Shown here piece after piece: positions 7,371-13,329 of a stretch of 45,232 nt of DNA. The notes below the pieces were generated by a model. The model was not told the DNA's origin and did not search any database. It worked only from the letters and a program-made list of their open reading frames with translations. The stretch spans positions 1-45,232 of the forward strand of contig NZ_JBLKSS010000121.1 in the NCBI RefSeq assembly GCF_047607725.1, in the 5' to 3' direction. Source of the DNA: JBLKSS01 sp047607725 (GTDB lineage: Bacteria > Pseudomonadota > Gammaproteobacteria > Enterobacterales > Enterobacteriaceae). Position 1 is the first letter of the stretch; each line of letters opens with the position of its first letter. A program made the position numbers and the translations under genes.

Positions 7371-7570
7371 TCAATCCTCCGTTGGCTATCAAAATATTTC
7401 CGCTTCTCCCAATCTTCCCGGCATTCTGTGCAGCAGAAATTACCCTTGGTTGACACTTCGCAATAATAGCAGTGGCCGGTAAGGGGTAATTGCTGTCCCT
7501 GGTGCTTGGCAAGCACATGTTGGCGGAAAGCTTCTTCGTTCTGGCTAGCTAAATCTACATCATCTGCCAT
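7367..7570 (-). CDS. Small zinc-ribbon protein (DksA/TraR or DUF2116-like)
   Basis: 67 residues. It begins MADDVDLASQNEEAF and has a Cys4 finger GHCYYCEV...NFCCTECREDWEK. The start and the CxxC-CxxxC spacing recall the short TraR/DksA-like and DUF2116 zinc proteins of lambdoid early operons. The role is unknown; related TraR proteins touch RNA polymerase, but this one lacks the long coiled coil needed for that. Confidence 0.65.
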   Translation of the reverse strand: MADDVDLASQNEEAFRQHVLAKHQGQQLPLTGHCYYCEVSTKGNFCCTECREDWEKRKYFDSQRRIE

Positions 7571-7845
7571 TTTTTATTAAATTCCCTATATTTCTTTAAA
7601 TCGTTCATGTCAACGCATGGTATTAAGCCATTGGCAAAAATTATTTCACCATCAAGAGCTTCGACAAACCGCCAGTTCTTAAATATGCGGCGTGAAGCAT
7701 GATTTTTTATGTCGTTCTCTATGGCGGTTGGGAAATCTACGACGTTTTTATCTAGCCATTCTAAGGCATCACTCCATTCATCATAATCAGAAGGGGCAAC
7801 TGGTTTTGAGCATGGTTTAATAGTGGCAAAATTTTCATCTTCCAT
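7555..7845 (-). CDS. Hypothetical early protein
   Basis: 96 residues from the ATG at 7845 (MEDENFATIKPCSKPVAPSD), which has GAGG nine bases upstream. An alternative TTG five codons earlier is less likely. It is acidic with a Trp-rich centre. Overlaps the zinc-ribbon gene by 16 bases. Not recognised. Confidence 0.55.
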   Translation of the reverse strand: MEDENFATIKPCSKPVAPSDYDEWSDALEWLDKNVVDFPTAIENDIKNHASRRIFKNWRFVEALDGEIIFANGLIPCVDMNDLKKYREFNKKWQMM

Positions 7846-7856
7846 AAATACATGCC

Positions 7857-8135
7857 TCAATCGTTTAATAACTTCCGGGTATTGTCCGTCAGCGGTGCCT
7901 GATATTTCTCAACCATCCTCGCGGCATAATCGAGAGCGTCCTCACGGTCGGAGAAGTCGCCGATGGCCTGCGTTGTACCGTCAGCTTTACGGACATCGAC
8001 GGTGAAAAAGTCAGCGTCATCATTCTCTTGCAGCGTATAGCCCCAATCGTCGTAGGTTGCGCCGGACAGGATTATATCAGTAACAATCGTCCCCGGCGCT
8101 ATCAGGTGGTCGAATTCGTCGATGAGCTTTTGCAT
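7857..8135 (-). CDS. Hypothetical early protein
   Basis: 92 residues from the ATG at 8135 (MQKLIDEFDHLIAPGTIVTD), which follows a clear GGAGG. The longer frame upstream runs through a 41-bp repeat and has no ribosome site. Contains a likely alpha/beta fold with FTVDVRKADGTTQAIGDFSD. Not recognised. Confidence 0.6.
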   Translation of the reverse strand: MQKLIDEFDHLIAPGTIVTDIILSGATYDDWGYTLQENDDADFFTVDVRKADGTTQAIGDFSDREDALDYAARMVEKYQAPLTDNTRKLLND

Positions 8136-8144
8136 GGTGGCCTC

Positions 8145-8185
8145 CGTGTTAAGTGCCTGCTTTGGTGACCCTCTCAGGCGGCGAG
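8145..8185. repeat. 41-bp direct repeat, copy 1
   Basis: Starts CGTGTTAAGTGCCTGCTTTG and ends GGCGGCGAG; an identical copy is at 8508-8548. It holds a weak inverted repeat (GCCTG...CAGGC) and the stop codon of the 8174-8425 gene. Confidence 0.9.
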
Positions 8186-8425
8186 TATAAGCTTTCGTTC
8201 TGCTGGCAGTCGCGCCCATGATAAATATTCACCTGGATAAATATCTTCTGGTGCATCGTCTGTGCTATCTACAATGAAACAGATAAATTCATCATTTTCA
8301 TCGTAACACGCTTGTGCAAGGCAATAGCCATCACCTGCGTGTATGACAAGATAATATCCTCGCCCATCGACTTTTTCTGGAGTAGATTTATTGGATTCAA
8401 ATATTAGATTGTATAATTTTGACAT
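8174..8425 (-). CDS. Hypothetical protein between direct repeats
   Basis: 83 residues (MSKLYNLIFESNKSTPEKVD to ERKLILAA). The last residues and the stop lie inside the 41-bp repeat, so this gene was probably brought in or trimmed by recombination at that repeat. Mildly AT-richer than its neighbours. Not recognised. Confidence 0.6.
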   Translation of the reverse strand: MSKLYNLIFESNKSTPEKVDGRGYYLVIHAGDGYCLAQACYDENDEFICFIVDSTDDAPEDIYPGEYLSWARLPAERKLILAA

Positions 8426-8507
8426 ATTACACCATGCTCTTGGTTGAGTTGTAAATATCGACTACAGGGGTTTACCCATTACCTAGCTGAAAATATCCCT
8501 GCCAGTC

Positions 8508-8548
8508 GTGTTAAGTGCCTGCTTTGGTGACCCTCTCAGGCGGCGAGG
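8508..8548. repeat. 41-bp direct repeat, copy 2
   Basis: Identical to 8145-8185 and in the same orientation. Together the two copies bracket the gene at 8174-8425 and about 80 bases without a gene. Confidence 0.9.
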
Positions 8549-8581
8549 GTTTCCCTGCTTTCCACAGTCAAAGGAAATCTG

Positions 8582-8606
8582 TTAGACTATGCGCTCCACA
8601 GTCTAA
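8582..8606. promoter_or_regulatory. Inverted repeat before the 8619 gene, possible operator
   Basis: TTAGACT at 8582-8588 and AGTCTAA at 8600-8606 form a perfect 7-bp inverted repeat with an 11-base spacer, 12 bases upstream of the start codon of the rightward gene. It lies where a promoter or repressor site for that single gene is expected. TCCACAGTC also occurs twice here. Confidence 0.45.
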
Positions 8607-8618
8607 AAAGGATACATT

Positions 8619-8810
8619 ATGTTTGAAAATAAAGATGCATTTCAATTAGCGCTAGCATTTACCGAGAGAAAAACTAGTCTTTCATATTATCTAAAACTAG
8701 TAATAGAGAACTATAACTTATTAGATAAAGCATTAAATAGTGATGACCCAGTAGAGTCAGTAAAGAAAAAGCCTTTTCATGTTCCTGACGATGCGTTTCC
8801 CCCAGAGTAA
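8619..8810 (+). CDS. Small rightward accessory protein with a TerL-like C-terminal peptide
   Basis: 63 residues on the strand opposite to the early operon, with AAAAGGA before its ATG and an inverted repeat upstream. The first 45 residues are helical and AT-rich in coding. The end reads KKPFHVPDDAFPPE. The packaging ATPase TerL (20893-22266) ends YKPFHIPDEAFY, so ten positions share eight identities plus I/V and E/D exchanges, and most base differences there are at third codon positions. This suggests mimicry of the terminase tail, perhaps to block or tune packaging. That function is inference. Confidence 0.65.
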   Translation: MFENKDAFQLALAFTERKTSLSYYLKLVIENYNLLDKALNSDDPVESVKKKPFHVPDDAFPPE

Positions 8811-9116
8811 ATTTCCTTGTAAATATCTGCCGCCGCTCTTATCGCAATGAGAGCGGCATTTTTTATTTCATCTCTACTTTTTCCTTTTGCTGCAAGATAA
8901 ATTGACATGGCTGGAATTTGTGACATTATTTTTGTGAAAGCTTCCGTATCAAAAATCTCACGCCAATGTGATTTTTTTTCAGCATTAGACGAATTACTTA
9001 TATTTTTAATTAACATTGCTTTGACATCAATGTCTTCAAGAGTTTTAATTTTTCGTTCAAGAATGTTATTAAGTGATTTTAATTTTAAGGCTAAATCGTT
9101 TTTCTTCTATTTTCAT
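8777..9116 (-). pseudogene. Hypothetical protein gene with a frameshift near its start
   Basis: The long frame (NNILERKIKTLEDIDVKAML to YSGGNASSGT) has no good start; the ATG at 9016 lacks a ribosome site. A better start is ATG 9116 (MKIEEK) after AAAGTGAG. Joining the two needs the loss of one base from the five-T run at 9099-9103. The span is one base over a multiple of three. The joined protein would be about 113 residues. It overlaps the end of the rightward 8619 gene by 34 bases. Alternatively the gene starts at 9016 and is intact. No family recognised. Confidence 0.5.
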
Positions 9117-9123
9117 GATTTTC

Positions 9124-9513
9124 TCACTTTGTTATATAAAAAGAATAAATCGGTTTACCCCGATACCCCGCCTGAAATAAAGCCACATTCTCCAAGCAGC
9201 ATGAGCCCTCCTCAAATTCCACGAACGTCCCGCGATGTGGATATCTGGCTTTCATGTGCTTCTGGGCGGAAAGGGTGATTTGCTCTTGGTACTGGGTCAG
9301 CGGGCTTAAATCTAGCGGTGGTGCTGGTTTGCGTTTGCTGGCTAATTCTATTTTGGTAAGGGTTTTGCGCTTCTCTGGTTTCAGCCCCAGCACCTTATCT
9401 ATGCGGGATGCCACAAGTTCTCGCTGGACTGCTTCTGCCTTGCGGCGATCTTTAAGGCGTCCCGAAGCATGGGTGATCGGCCTGATCGTCTTACCATGTA
9501 CGATAGTCGTCAT
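9124..9513 (-). CDS. Early transcription antitermination protein N (P22 gp24-like)
   Basis: 129 residues, first gene of the pL operon. Its start MTTIVHGKTI resembles the start of P22 gp24 (MTVITYGKS). An arginine/lysine-rich segment (GRLKDRRKAEAVQREL, about 18-33) fits the boxB-binding motif, and the C-terminal EEGSCCLENVALFQAGYRGK resembles the gp24 end. Two P22-type boxB hairpins with the GACAA loop lie in the pL leader and after cro. It would bind them with Nus factors and let RNA polymerase read through early terminators. The ribosome site AGGAGGAA is strong. The protein is longer than gp24 by an internal Pro/Gln-rich segment. Confidence 0.75.
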   Translation of the reverse strand: MTTIVHGKTIRPITHASGRLKDRRKAEAVQRELVASRIDKVLGLKPEKRKTLTKIELASKRKPAPPLDLSPLTQYQEQITLSAQKHMKARYPHRGTFVEFEEGSCCLENVALFQAGYRGKPIYSFYITK

Positions 9514-9576
9514 ACTTCCTCCTGTTGATTTTTGGCTGTGCTGGCATCAGCACACTCAGAAATCAGCAAAAGGTTT

Positions 9577-9622
9577 GCACTTTGTCAGTGCCCATAGAGC
9601 GTGAAGCTCGTTGTAAAGAGCG
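9577..9622 (-). promoter_or_regulatory. nutL: boxA and P22-type boxB in the pL leader
   Basis: On the minus strand, CGCTCTTTA (9622-9614) equals the boxA consensus. GCACT-GACAA-AGTGC (9591-9577) is a 5-bp hairpin with the GACAA loop of P22 boxB. A second boxA-like CGCTCTA lies at 9601-9595, close before boxB. Both lie about 100-120 bases into the pL transcript, upstream of the N-like gene. Confidence 0.8.
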
Positions 9623-9701
9623 GTTAAATCAGAGCAGACTAATTAATCTGCTATCCCACAGTCTGGCTCGTCTTGAGGCTGTCTGGTGGGTTGATGGGAG
9701 A

Positions 9702-9744
9702 ATAATAGGCTTTTGGATTGCATCAAGTCAATCGTAAAAGCGAT
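9702..9744 (-). promoter_or_regulatory. pL promoter with overlapping CI/Cro operator
   Basis: On the minus strand TTGACT (9731-9726) and TATTAT (9707-9702) are spaced by 18 bases. The operator ATCGTAAAAGCGAT (9731-9744) runs into the -35 box in the same register as at pR. Further half-sites (ATCGT) appear near 9761 and 9811. It drives the leftward early operon. Confidence 0.8.
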
Positions 9745-9873
9745 TATAATTTTCATAATACGATAAATGATTGATGTATAGGTGATTAAAATTTTATTTT
9801 ACGATTTTCTGTGAGTTGGACTTTAGGAGTAGATAAAAAGAGGGGGGGTAGGGCACTCTCAAGAGAAGGAAGC

Positions 9874-9903
9874 GGTTAGTCCATCAATTAAATGGAGCTA
9901 ACC
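9874..9903 (-). terminator. Hairpin after cI, possible terminator
   Basis: GGTTAGTCCAT (9874-9884) pairs with ATGGA-g-CTAACC (9892-9903), an 11-bp stem with one bulge, ten bases after the cI stop. No clean U tract follows, so termination is uncertain. Confidence 0.45.
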
Positions 9904-9912
9904 ACATAATTA

Positions 9913-10605
9913 TTAGTCAAAAACCCCTGCCACGTAGTAAACTTTTCCTATGATGGTTAGATCTGATATCGATATTATGTCTTCAGGATAATCATTAGGC
10001 TTGTTATTTTTCAATCTAACCTTACCTTCAGGTAGCTGATAAAGAGTACGAAGCATATAGACTCCTCCGTATGACACTGCGTAAGTTTTACCATTTCGCA
10101 CCTCTTTCAAACTTCTATCTAATATAACAATAGAACCTTCCTCTATGTGAGGAGACATACTATCGTCTGGAGCAATGACAGCTACAGAGTTATCCAGAGA
10201 AGTATTTGTTTTTAATGAGATATTTTTAGGTAACCAAAACATGGTTTCAGAATCCTTTTCACCCCATTTGCCAGGGGAAAGCACCCACTCCATGCGGTTA
10301 TATATTTTTATCGCATAAACATCACTGCTTATAGTTTCTTTGTTATTATATGATAAAACCGTATCAGAAAAAAATTGATAGTCGTTATTGTTATAGTTAG
10401 CTTGCATTTCTACAATGCCATCTGAAAGCCACTCAGGGTTGACGCCTAAGACTTTGGCTATCTTGAAAAGCTTCTTAGTTCCCGATGCACCACCACTGGT
10501 TAGCCTCCATACGCTAGATTGTGCCATACCGACAGCTCTAGCCAAGGAGCCTTGTGTGTGTCCCGTTGCTTTCATTGCAATTTTAAGCCTTTCTGAAAAG
10601 CTCAC
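9913..10605 (-). CDS. cI: CI-type prophage repressor (HTH plus S24 peptidase domain)
   Basis: 230 residues. The N-terminal HTH spans about 5-62 (GSLARAVGMAQSSVWRLTSG). The C-terminal LexA-like peptidase domain has Ser149 in PDDSMSP and Lys173 in NGKTYAV, the dyad for RecA-stimulated self-cleavage. No obvious Ala-Gly cleavage pair stands out in the linker. The start is GTG at 10605 after AAAAGG. It represses pL and pR through ATCGC-type operators on both sides and would maintain lysogeny. Looks intact. Confidence 0.93.
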   Translation of the reverse strand: MSFSERLKIAMKATGHTQGSLARAVGMAQSSVWRLTSGGASGTKKLFKIAKVLGVNPEWLSDGIVEMQANYNNNDYQFFSDTVLSYNNKETISSDVYAIKIYNRMEWVLSPGKWGEKDSETMFWLPKNISLKTNTSLDNSVAVIAPDDSMSPHIEEGSIVILDRSLKEVRNGKTYAVSYGGVYMLRTLYQLPEGKVRLKNNKPNDYPEDIISISDLTIIGKVYYVAGVFD

Positions 10606-10639
10606 ATGAATAACCTTTTGAACTGATTTGTAAAATAAT

Positions 10640-10718
10640 ATCGCAAAAGCGATAATTTTTTAAAATAGCAATCACGATTGACTGCGCAACTGAACATACC
10701 TATAATCGCATTTGCTTA
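10640..10718 (+). promoter_or_regulatory. pR promoter and three CI/Cro operators
   Basis: TTGACT (10678-10683) and TATAAT (10701-10706) with a 17-base spacer form a near-consensus promoter for cro. Operator-like sites are ATCGCAAAAGCGAT (10640-10653, perfect dyad), ATAGCAATCACGAT (10665-10678, ending on the -35) and ATCGCATTTGCTTA (10705-10718, over the -10 and start). The cI promoter must lie leftward in the same region but has no strong boxes. Confidence 0.88.
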
Positions 10719-10733
10719 TAGGAGAATCGATTT

Positions 10734-10964
10734 ATGAAAAATTTGGGAGTAGAACAGGCAATAGCTATCGTTGGTAGCCAGATGGCATTAGCAAAAAAGT
10801 GCGGCAGGGCACAATCAACGATCTGTGACTGGTTAAATGGCAAAATACAGATCTCCCCTGAATATGTGCCCGATCTGGTCGAAGCCACGGGAGGACTGGT
10901 TCCCGCTTACCAATTTCGGCCAGACTTACCTAAGCTGTTCCCGCACCCGGAACAGGCAGCCTAA
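10734..10964 (+). CDS. cro: Cro/YdaS-type repressor
   Basis: 76 residues with an HTH over about 5-45 (QAIAIVGSQMALAKKCGRAQ then STICDWLNG). This is the Cro/YdaS pattern in which the recognition helix ends in W-L-N-G-K. First gene of the rightward early operon, directly downstream of pR, with GGAG before the ATG. It would compete with CI at the shared operators and favour lytic growth. Confidence 0.85.
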   Translation: MKNLGVEQAIAIVGSQMALAKKCGRAQSTICDWLNGKIQISPEYVPDLVEATGGLVPAYQFRPDLPKLFPHPEQAA

Positions 10965-11003
10965 CCAGTAGCATCACCTTCACAACGGACATTCGTCCTA
11001 CGG

Positions 11004-11018
11004 TCGCTGACAAAGCGA
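11004..11018 (+). promoter_or_regulatory. nutR boxB, P22 type
   Basis: TCGCT-GACAA-AGCGA is a 5-bp hairpin with the GACAA loop. The core CGCTGACAAAGCG is the same as in P22 boxB. It lies 40 bases after the cro stop, the position of lambda nutR. No clear boxA was found just upstream. Confidence 0.8.
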
Positions 11019-11048
11019 AAACTCAACATCCCACAGTACCAACTCACT

Positions 11049-11072
11049 GTGACTAGCTCACGGCATAGTCAC
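11049..11072 (+). promoter_or_regulatory. Leader hairpin, copy 1
   Basis: GTGACTA (11049-11055) and TAGTCAC (11066-11072) with a 10-base loop containing TCACGGC. The second copy at 11765-11788 keeps the stem through a paired change. Confidence 0.6.
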
Positions 11073-11105
11073 GTCTATTGATTACCACACAAAGGATTAT
11101 CTCCG

Positions 11106-11165
11106 ATGGAGAACGCAAAAACACGCAAAAATTCTGCAGTGGGTTCGTATGTTATCATTTTGTGA
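11106..11165 (+). pseudogene. Remnant of the first codons of a cII copy
   Basis: ATG followed by ENAKTRKNSAVGSYVIIL and a stop. The segment TRKNSAV equals residues 6-12 of the full CII at 11822, after which similarity ends. It is the stump left where the accessory segment joined. Confidence 0.7.
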
Positions 11166-11210
11166 CAATACGAATAATTTCATTACACAGTTATTGTCAT
11201 GGTTAATGAT

Positions 11211-11612
11211 TTACTTCAATGAGATTAGATTACAGATCTCTTTTACTTTTATGATTAAAATATGTTTTTCGTTTTCATTGTTTAGTTTCCCTAAAGTGAT
11301 TATATCATTAACTACTCTATTGAATTTCTTTCTGCGTCGTCTTGATAGCCTTCTTGCTATTTTACCCACAGCTAATATAGGGAATTCTGTGGTGCTGTAG
11401 TAACCAGACTCCCTGAGCTGAATGAAGTATTCTTCATAGTATTCGAGGAGAGGTTCTACAGTTTCGTTAAACTCCTTCCTCTTGTCGCGATTTATGGCGC
11501 TACGATGCCCCATGAAGTGACCAAGGAGAAAGGCAATAACTGTCCAACCAAACGCAATGAGAGGTAAAAAATGGTTGACGTGTTGATCAACTTCAACAAT
11601 TTCCTTTGGCAT
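11211..11612 (-). CDS. Inverted accessory membrane protein between duplicated cII leaders
   Basis: 133 residues, opposite to the rightward operon and AT-rich. One membrane segment lies at about residues 14-36 (FLPLIAFGWTVIAFLLGHFM). The rest is a basic cytoplasmic helical region with KIARRLSRRRRKKFNRVVND. The start ATGCCAAAGG at 11612 has only a weak ribosome site. Being expressed from the prophage, anchored in the membrane and inserted in the immunity region, it is a candidate superinfection-exclusion or defence gene. Family not recognised; function is inferred from position only. Confidence 0.6.
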   Translation of the reverse strand: MPKEIVEVDQHVNHFLPLIAFGWTVIAFLLGHFMGHRSAINRDKRKEFNETVEPLLEYYEEYFIQLRESGYYSTTEFPILAVGKIARRLSRRRRKKFNRVVNDIITLGKLNNENEKHILIIKVKEICNLISLK

Positions 11613-11700
11613 TATTCTTGGACTCTATTCCCGTTTTTTGGATTTGCAATTGGGTATTTTTCGGCAAGGTGACCACCTAACCTGTAGTTCTTTTCTTACC

Positions 11701-11861
11701 ACAATCGGCATTTCTCCGCACGTCGCTGAAAAGCGAGCTTAAAAATCCCGCATCACAAACTACTGTGACAAGTTCACGGCTTTGTCACGTCTATCAATCA
11801 TCACATTAGGAATTATCACCAATGGTGAATACAAACACACGCAAAAATTCTGCGGTTGAGT
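11701..11861 (+). repeat. Diverged duplication of the nutR-cII leader, copy 2
   Basis: Counterpart of 10981-11145, continuous with the intact cII. Its boxB-like hairpin is TCGCT-GAAA-AGCGA (11723-11736), with a four-base loop instead of GACAA. Confidence 0.8.
11765..11788 (+). promoter_or_regulatory. Leader hairpin, copy 2
   Basis: GTGACAA (11765-11771) and TTGTCAC (11782-11788) with a 10-base loop. Compared with copy 1, T:A became A:T in the sixth stem pair, so both sides changed together. Confidence 0.6.
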
Positions 11862-12157
11862 TCATCAGCCGTCACCTCGTTGCATCAGCTTATCAGGCTA
11901 TCACACGCATTAAGCAAACGAACATCGCAAAAATACTCGGCGTCGCTGATTCAACCGTCTTACGCCGCTCTGAAAAGCTCACCGAGACAATGGATATTTT
12001 AGCCGCCAGTGGCGTACAGGATTTCGTCTTTGAGGGCGAGAAGAAGCTTCCGCTGGATGAATACCGCTATCTGCTTCGTTCTGCGATGGAGTTAGCACGG
12101 ATTCATCTGGTAGGGACAGAAAAGAACCCCCCCGGCACGGAGATACTGGAGGCGTAA
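11822..12157 (+). CDS. cII: CII-type transcriptional activator
   Basis: 111 residues. The HTH IAKILGVADSTVLRRSEKLT spans about 38-57 and matches the CII family, followed by an oligomerisation helix. Placed between cro/nutR and the replication genes, as in lambda. It would activate lysogenic promoters. A duplicate of its first codons exists at 11106. Confidence 0.85.
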   Translation: MVNTNTRKNSAVEFISRHLVASAYQAITRIKQTNIAKILGVADSTVLRRSEKLTETMDILAASGVQDFVFEGEKKLPLDEYRYLLRSAMELARIHLVGTEKNPPGTEILEA

Positions 12158-12206
12158 AAGTATCGGAAATGTGACATAGAGGATTCTTATTAGAAGCGAG
12201 AAAACT

Positions 12207-12356
12207 ATGAATCACGCCAAGCAAAAACGCAAGCAAAAACATCATCACCCGCCGGATTATCCCGGCGGCTTAGAGGACATCGCCCAGCGCAATACGGCTT
12301 TCGGCAGGCGCCTGGTGGAAGAATTTCGCAAGTTGAAGGAGCGTCGTCATGACTAA
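12207..12356 (+). CDS. Small hypothetical protein before the replication gene
   Basis: 49 residues, His/Lys-rich at the N-terminus (MNHAKQKRKQKHHHPPDYPG). Its end overlaps the start of the replication protein by 8 bases, so the two are coupled. Ribosome site AGCGAG. Not recognised. Confidence 0.55.
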   Translation: MNHAKQKRKQKHHHPPDYPGGLEDIAQRNTAFGRRLVEEFRKLKERRHD

Positions 12357-13329
12357 CGTTGCCTATGCCGATTTCAGGCGTCAAAAGGTAAATTTGCAGA
12401 TGGAAAATAAAAAACAAGGGCATGTTGCTCTGTTCAGGAGTCTGCTGTCTAAGGAGTGGGCCAAAGATACGGCTAAATTGGCTATGTGGATCAGATTGAT
12501 TGGTGAGGCATCCTACAAGCCACGTACAGTGAAATTTGCTGGCAAGGAATGGCACCTTCAATTAGGCGAACTAGTCACTACTACTGCTATTCTGGCGCGT
12601 AAATTATGTGATCAGGATGGGGCTGAAAAAAGCAAGCAGTCTGTTATCCGAATGCTGAATTTTTTTGTCCGAGAAGGGATGATAACCACCAGAGGAACCA
12701 AACTTGGTACTGTGATATGCATCACAAATTATAGCCAATATCAAATAGGGTTAGACGATACACCCACCGATACACGCAAATCCAGATGTGACAATGCTTT
12801 GGAGGGGGCACCCGGTACACCACCCGATACACCGTTAGAGCAGTTTTTAGCCGGTACACCTTGCGATACACCAGCCGATACAAACAAACTCAGTGCTGGC
12901 AAGGCTTCAGCGTGTATACCCGGTACACCGCCCGAAGCACGATCCGGTGAACAGAACAAGAAATTAGTAGAACAAGAAGTAAATAATAAAACACATAGTC
13001 AACTTGCGTTGACTGCGAACTGTGAAAAACCGGAACGCAGAAAACCCATTTCATTCGACTACGAGTCCTACCTGAACGCCTACAACGACATCGTCGGAGA
13101 CCGGTTACCTCATGCCGTTGAGGTCAATGCGCAGCGAAAACGCAAGCTCAAGTCGTTGGTAGGCTCCCTTGCGACACCGAATCTGGACGGCTTTCGTGCC
13201 TACGTTTTGGCGTTTATGGCTGCTGCCAGACCGTTTCACTTTGGTGAAAATGATCGTAGCTGGGTGGCAAATTTTGATTACTTGCTGCAACGCAACACAC
13301 TGACGAAAATCAGGGAGGGCACACTGTGA
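12349..13329 (+). CDS. Phage replication initiation protein (O-like)
   Basis: 326 residues. The N-terminal 130 residues are winged-helix-like (GHVALFRSLLSKEWAKDTAK, then KSKQSVIRMLNFFVREGMIT). The middle (about 138-200) is a low-complexity Thr/Pro/Asp region whose DNA holds iterons. The C-terminal 90 residues (FDYESYLNAYNDIVGDRLPH to WVANFDYLLQRNTLTKI) match the conserved end of phage replication proteins. It would bind the origin inside its own gene and load the helicase encoded next, whose GTG start overlaps its stop. Confidence 0.85.
   Translation: MTNVAYADFRRQKVNLQMENKKQGHVALFRSLLSKEWAKDTAKLAMWIRLIGEASYKPRTVKFAGKEWHLQLGELVTTTAILARKLCDQDGAEKSKQSVIRMLNFFVREGMITTRGTKLGTVICITNYSQYQIGLDDTPTDTRKSRCDNALEGAPGTPPDTPLEQFLAGTPCDTPADTNKLSAGKASACIPGTPPEARSGEQNKKLVEQEVNNKTHSQLALTANCEKPERRKPISFDYESYLNAYNDIVGDRLPHAVEVNAQRKRKLKSLVGSLATPNLDGFRAYVLAFMAAARPFHFGENDRSWVANFDYLLQRNTLTKIREGTL
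12756..12930 (+). repeat. Iterons inside the replication gene, probable phage origin
   Basis: About eight copies of a unit close to CCSGATACACC or CCCGGTACACC begin near 12756, 12767, 12811, 12823, 12851, 12863, 12873 and 12919. Several neighbours are spaced about 11-12 bases. Their place in the centre of the initiator gene mirrors lambda ori within O. Confidence 0.7.

Larger units (their letters stand above)
10981..11145 (+). repeat. Diverged duplication of the nutR-cII leader, copy 1
   Basis: This stretch aligns over its length with 11701-11861 at roughly three quarters identity by eye. It includes a boxB hairpin, a conserved 7-bp hairpin, a ribosome site and the first codons of cII (ACACGCAAAAATTCTGC in both). 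The duplicates bracket the membrane-protein gene at 11211-11612. Confidence 0.8.

Noticed and set aside
8619..8810. Anti-CRISPR gene with an Aca-type regulator
   Set aside because: The gene is small and has a dyad before it, but no HTH gene follows; the next frame is on the other strand and is not HTH-like. Not excluded, but unsupported.
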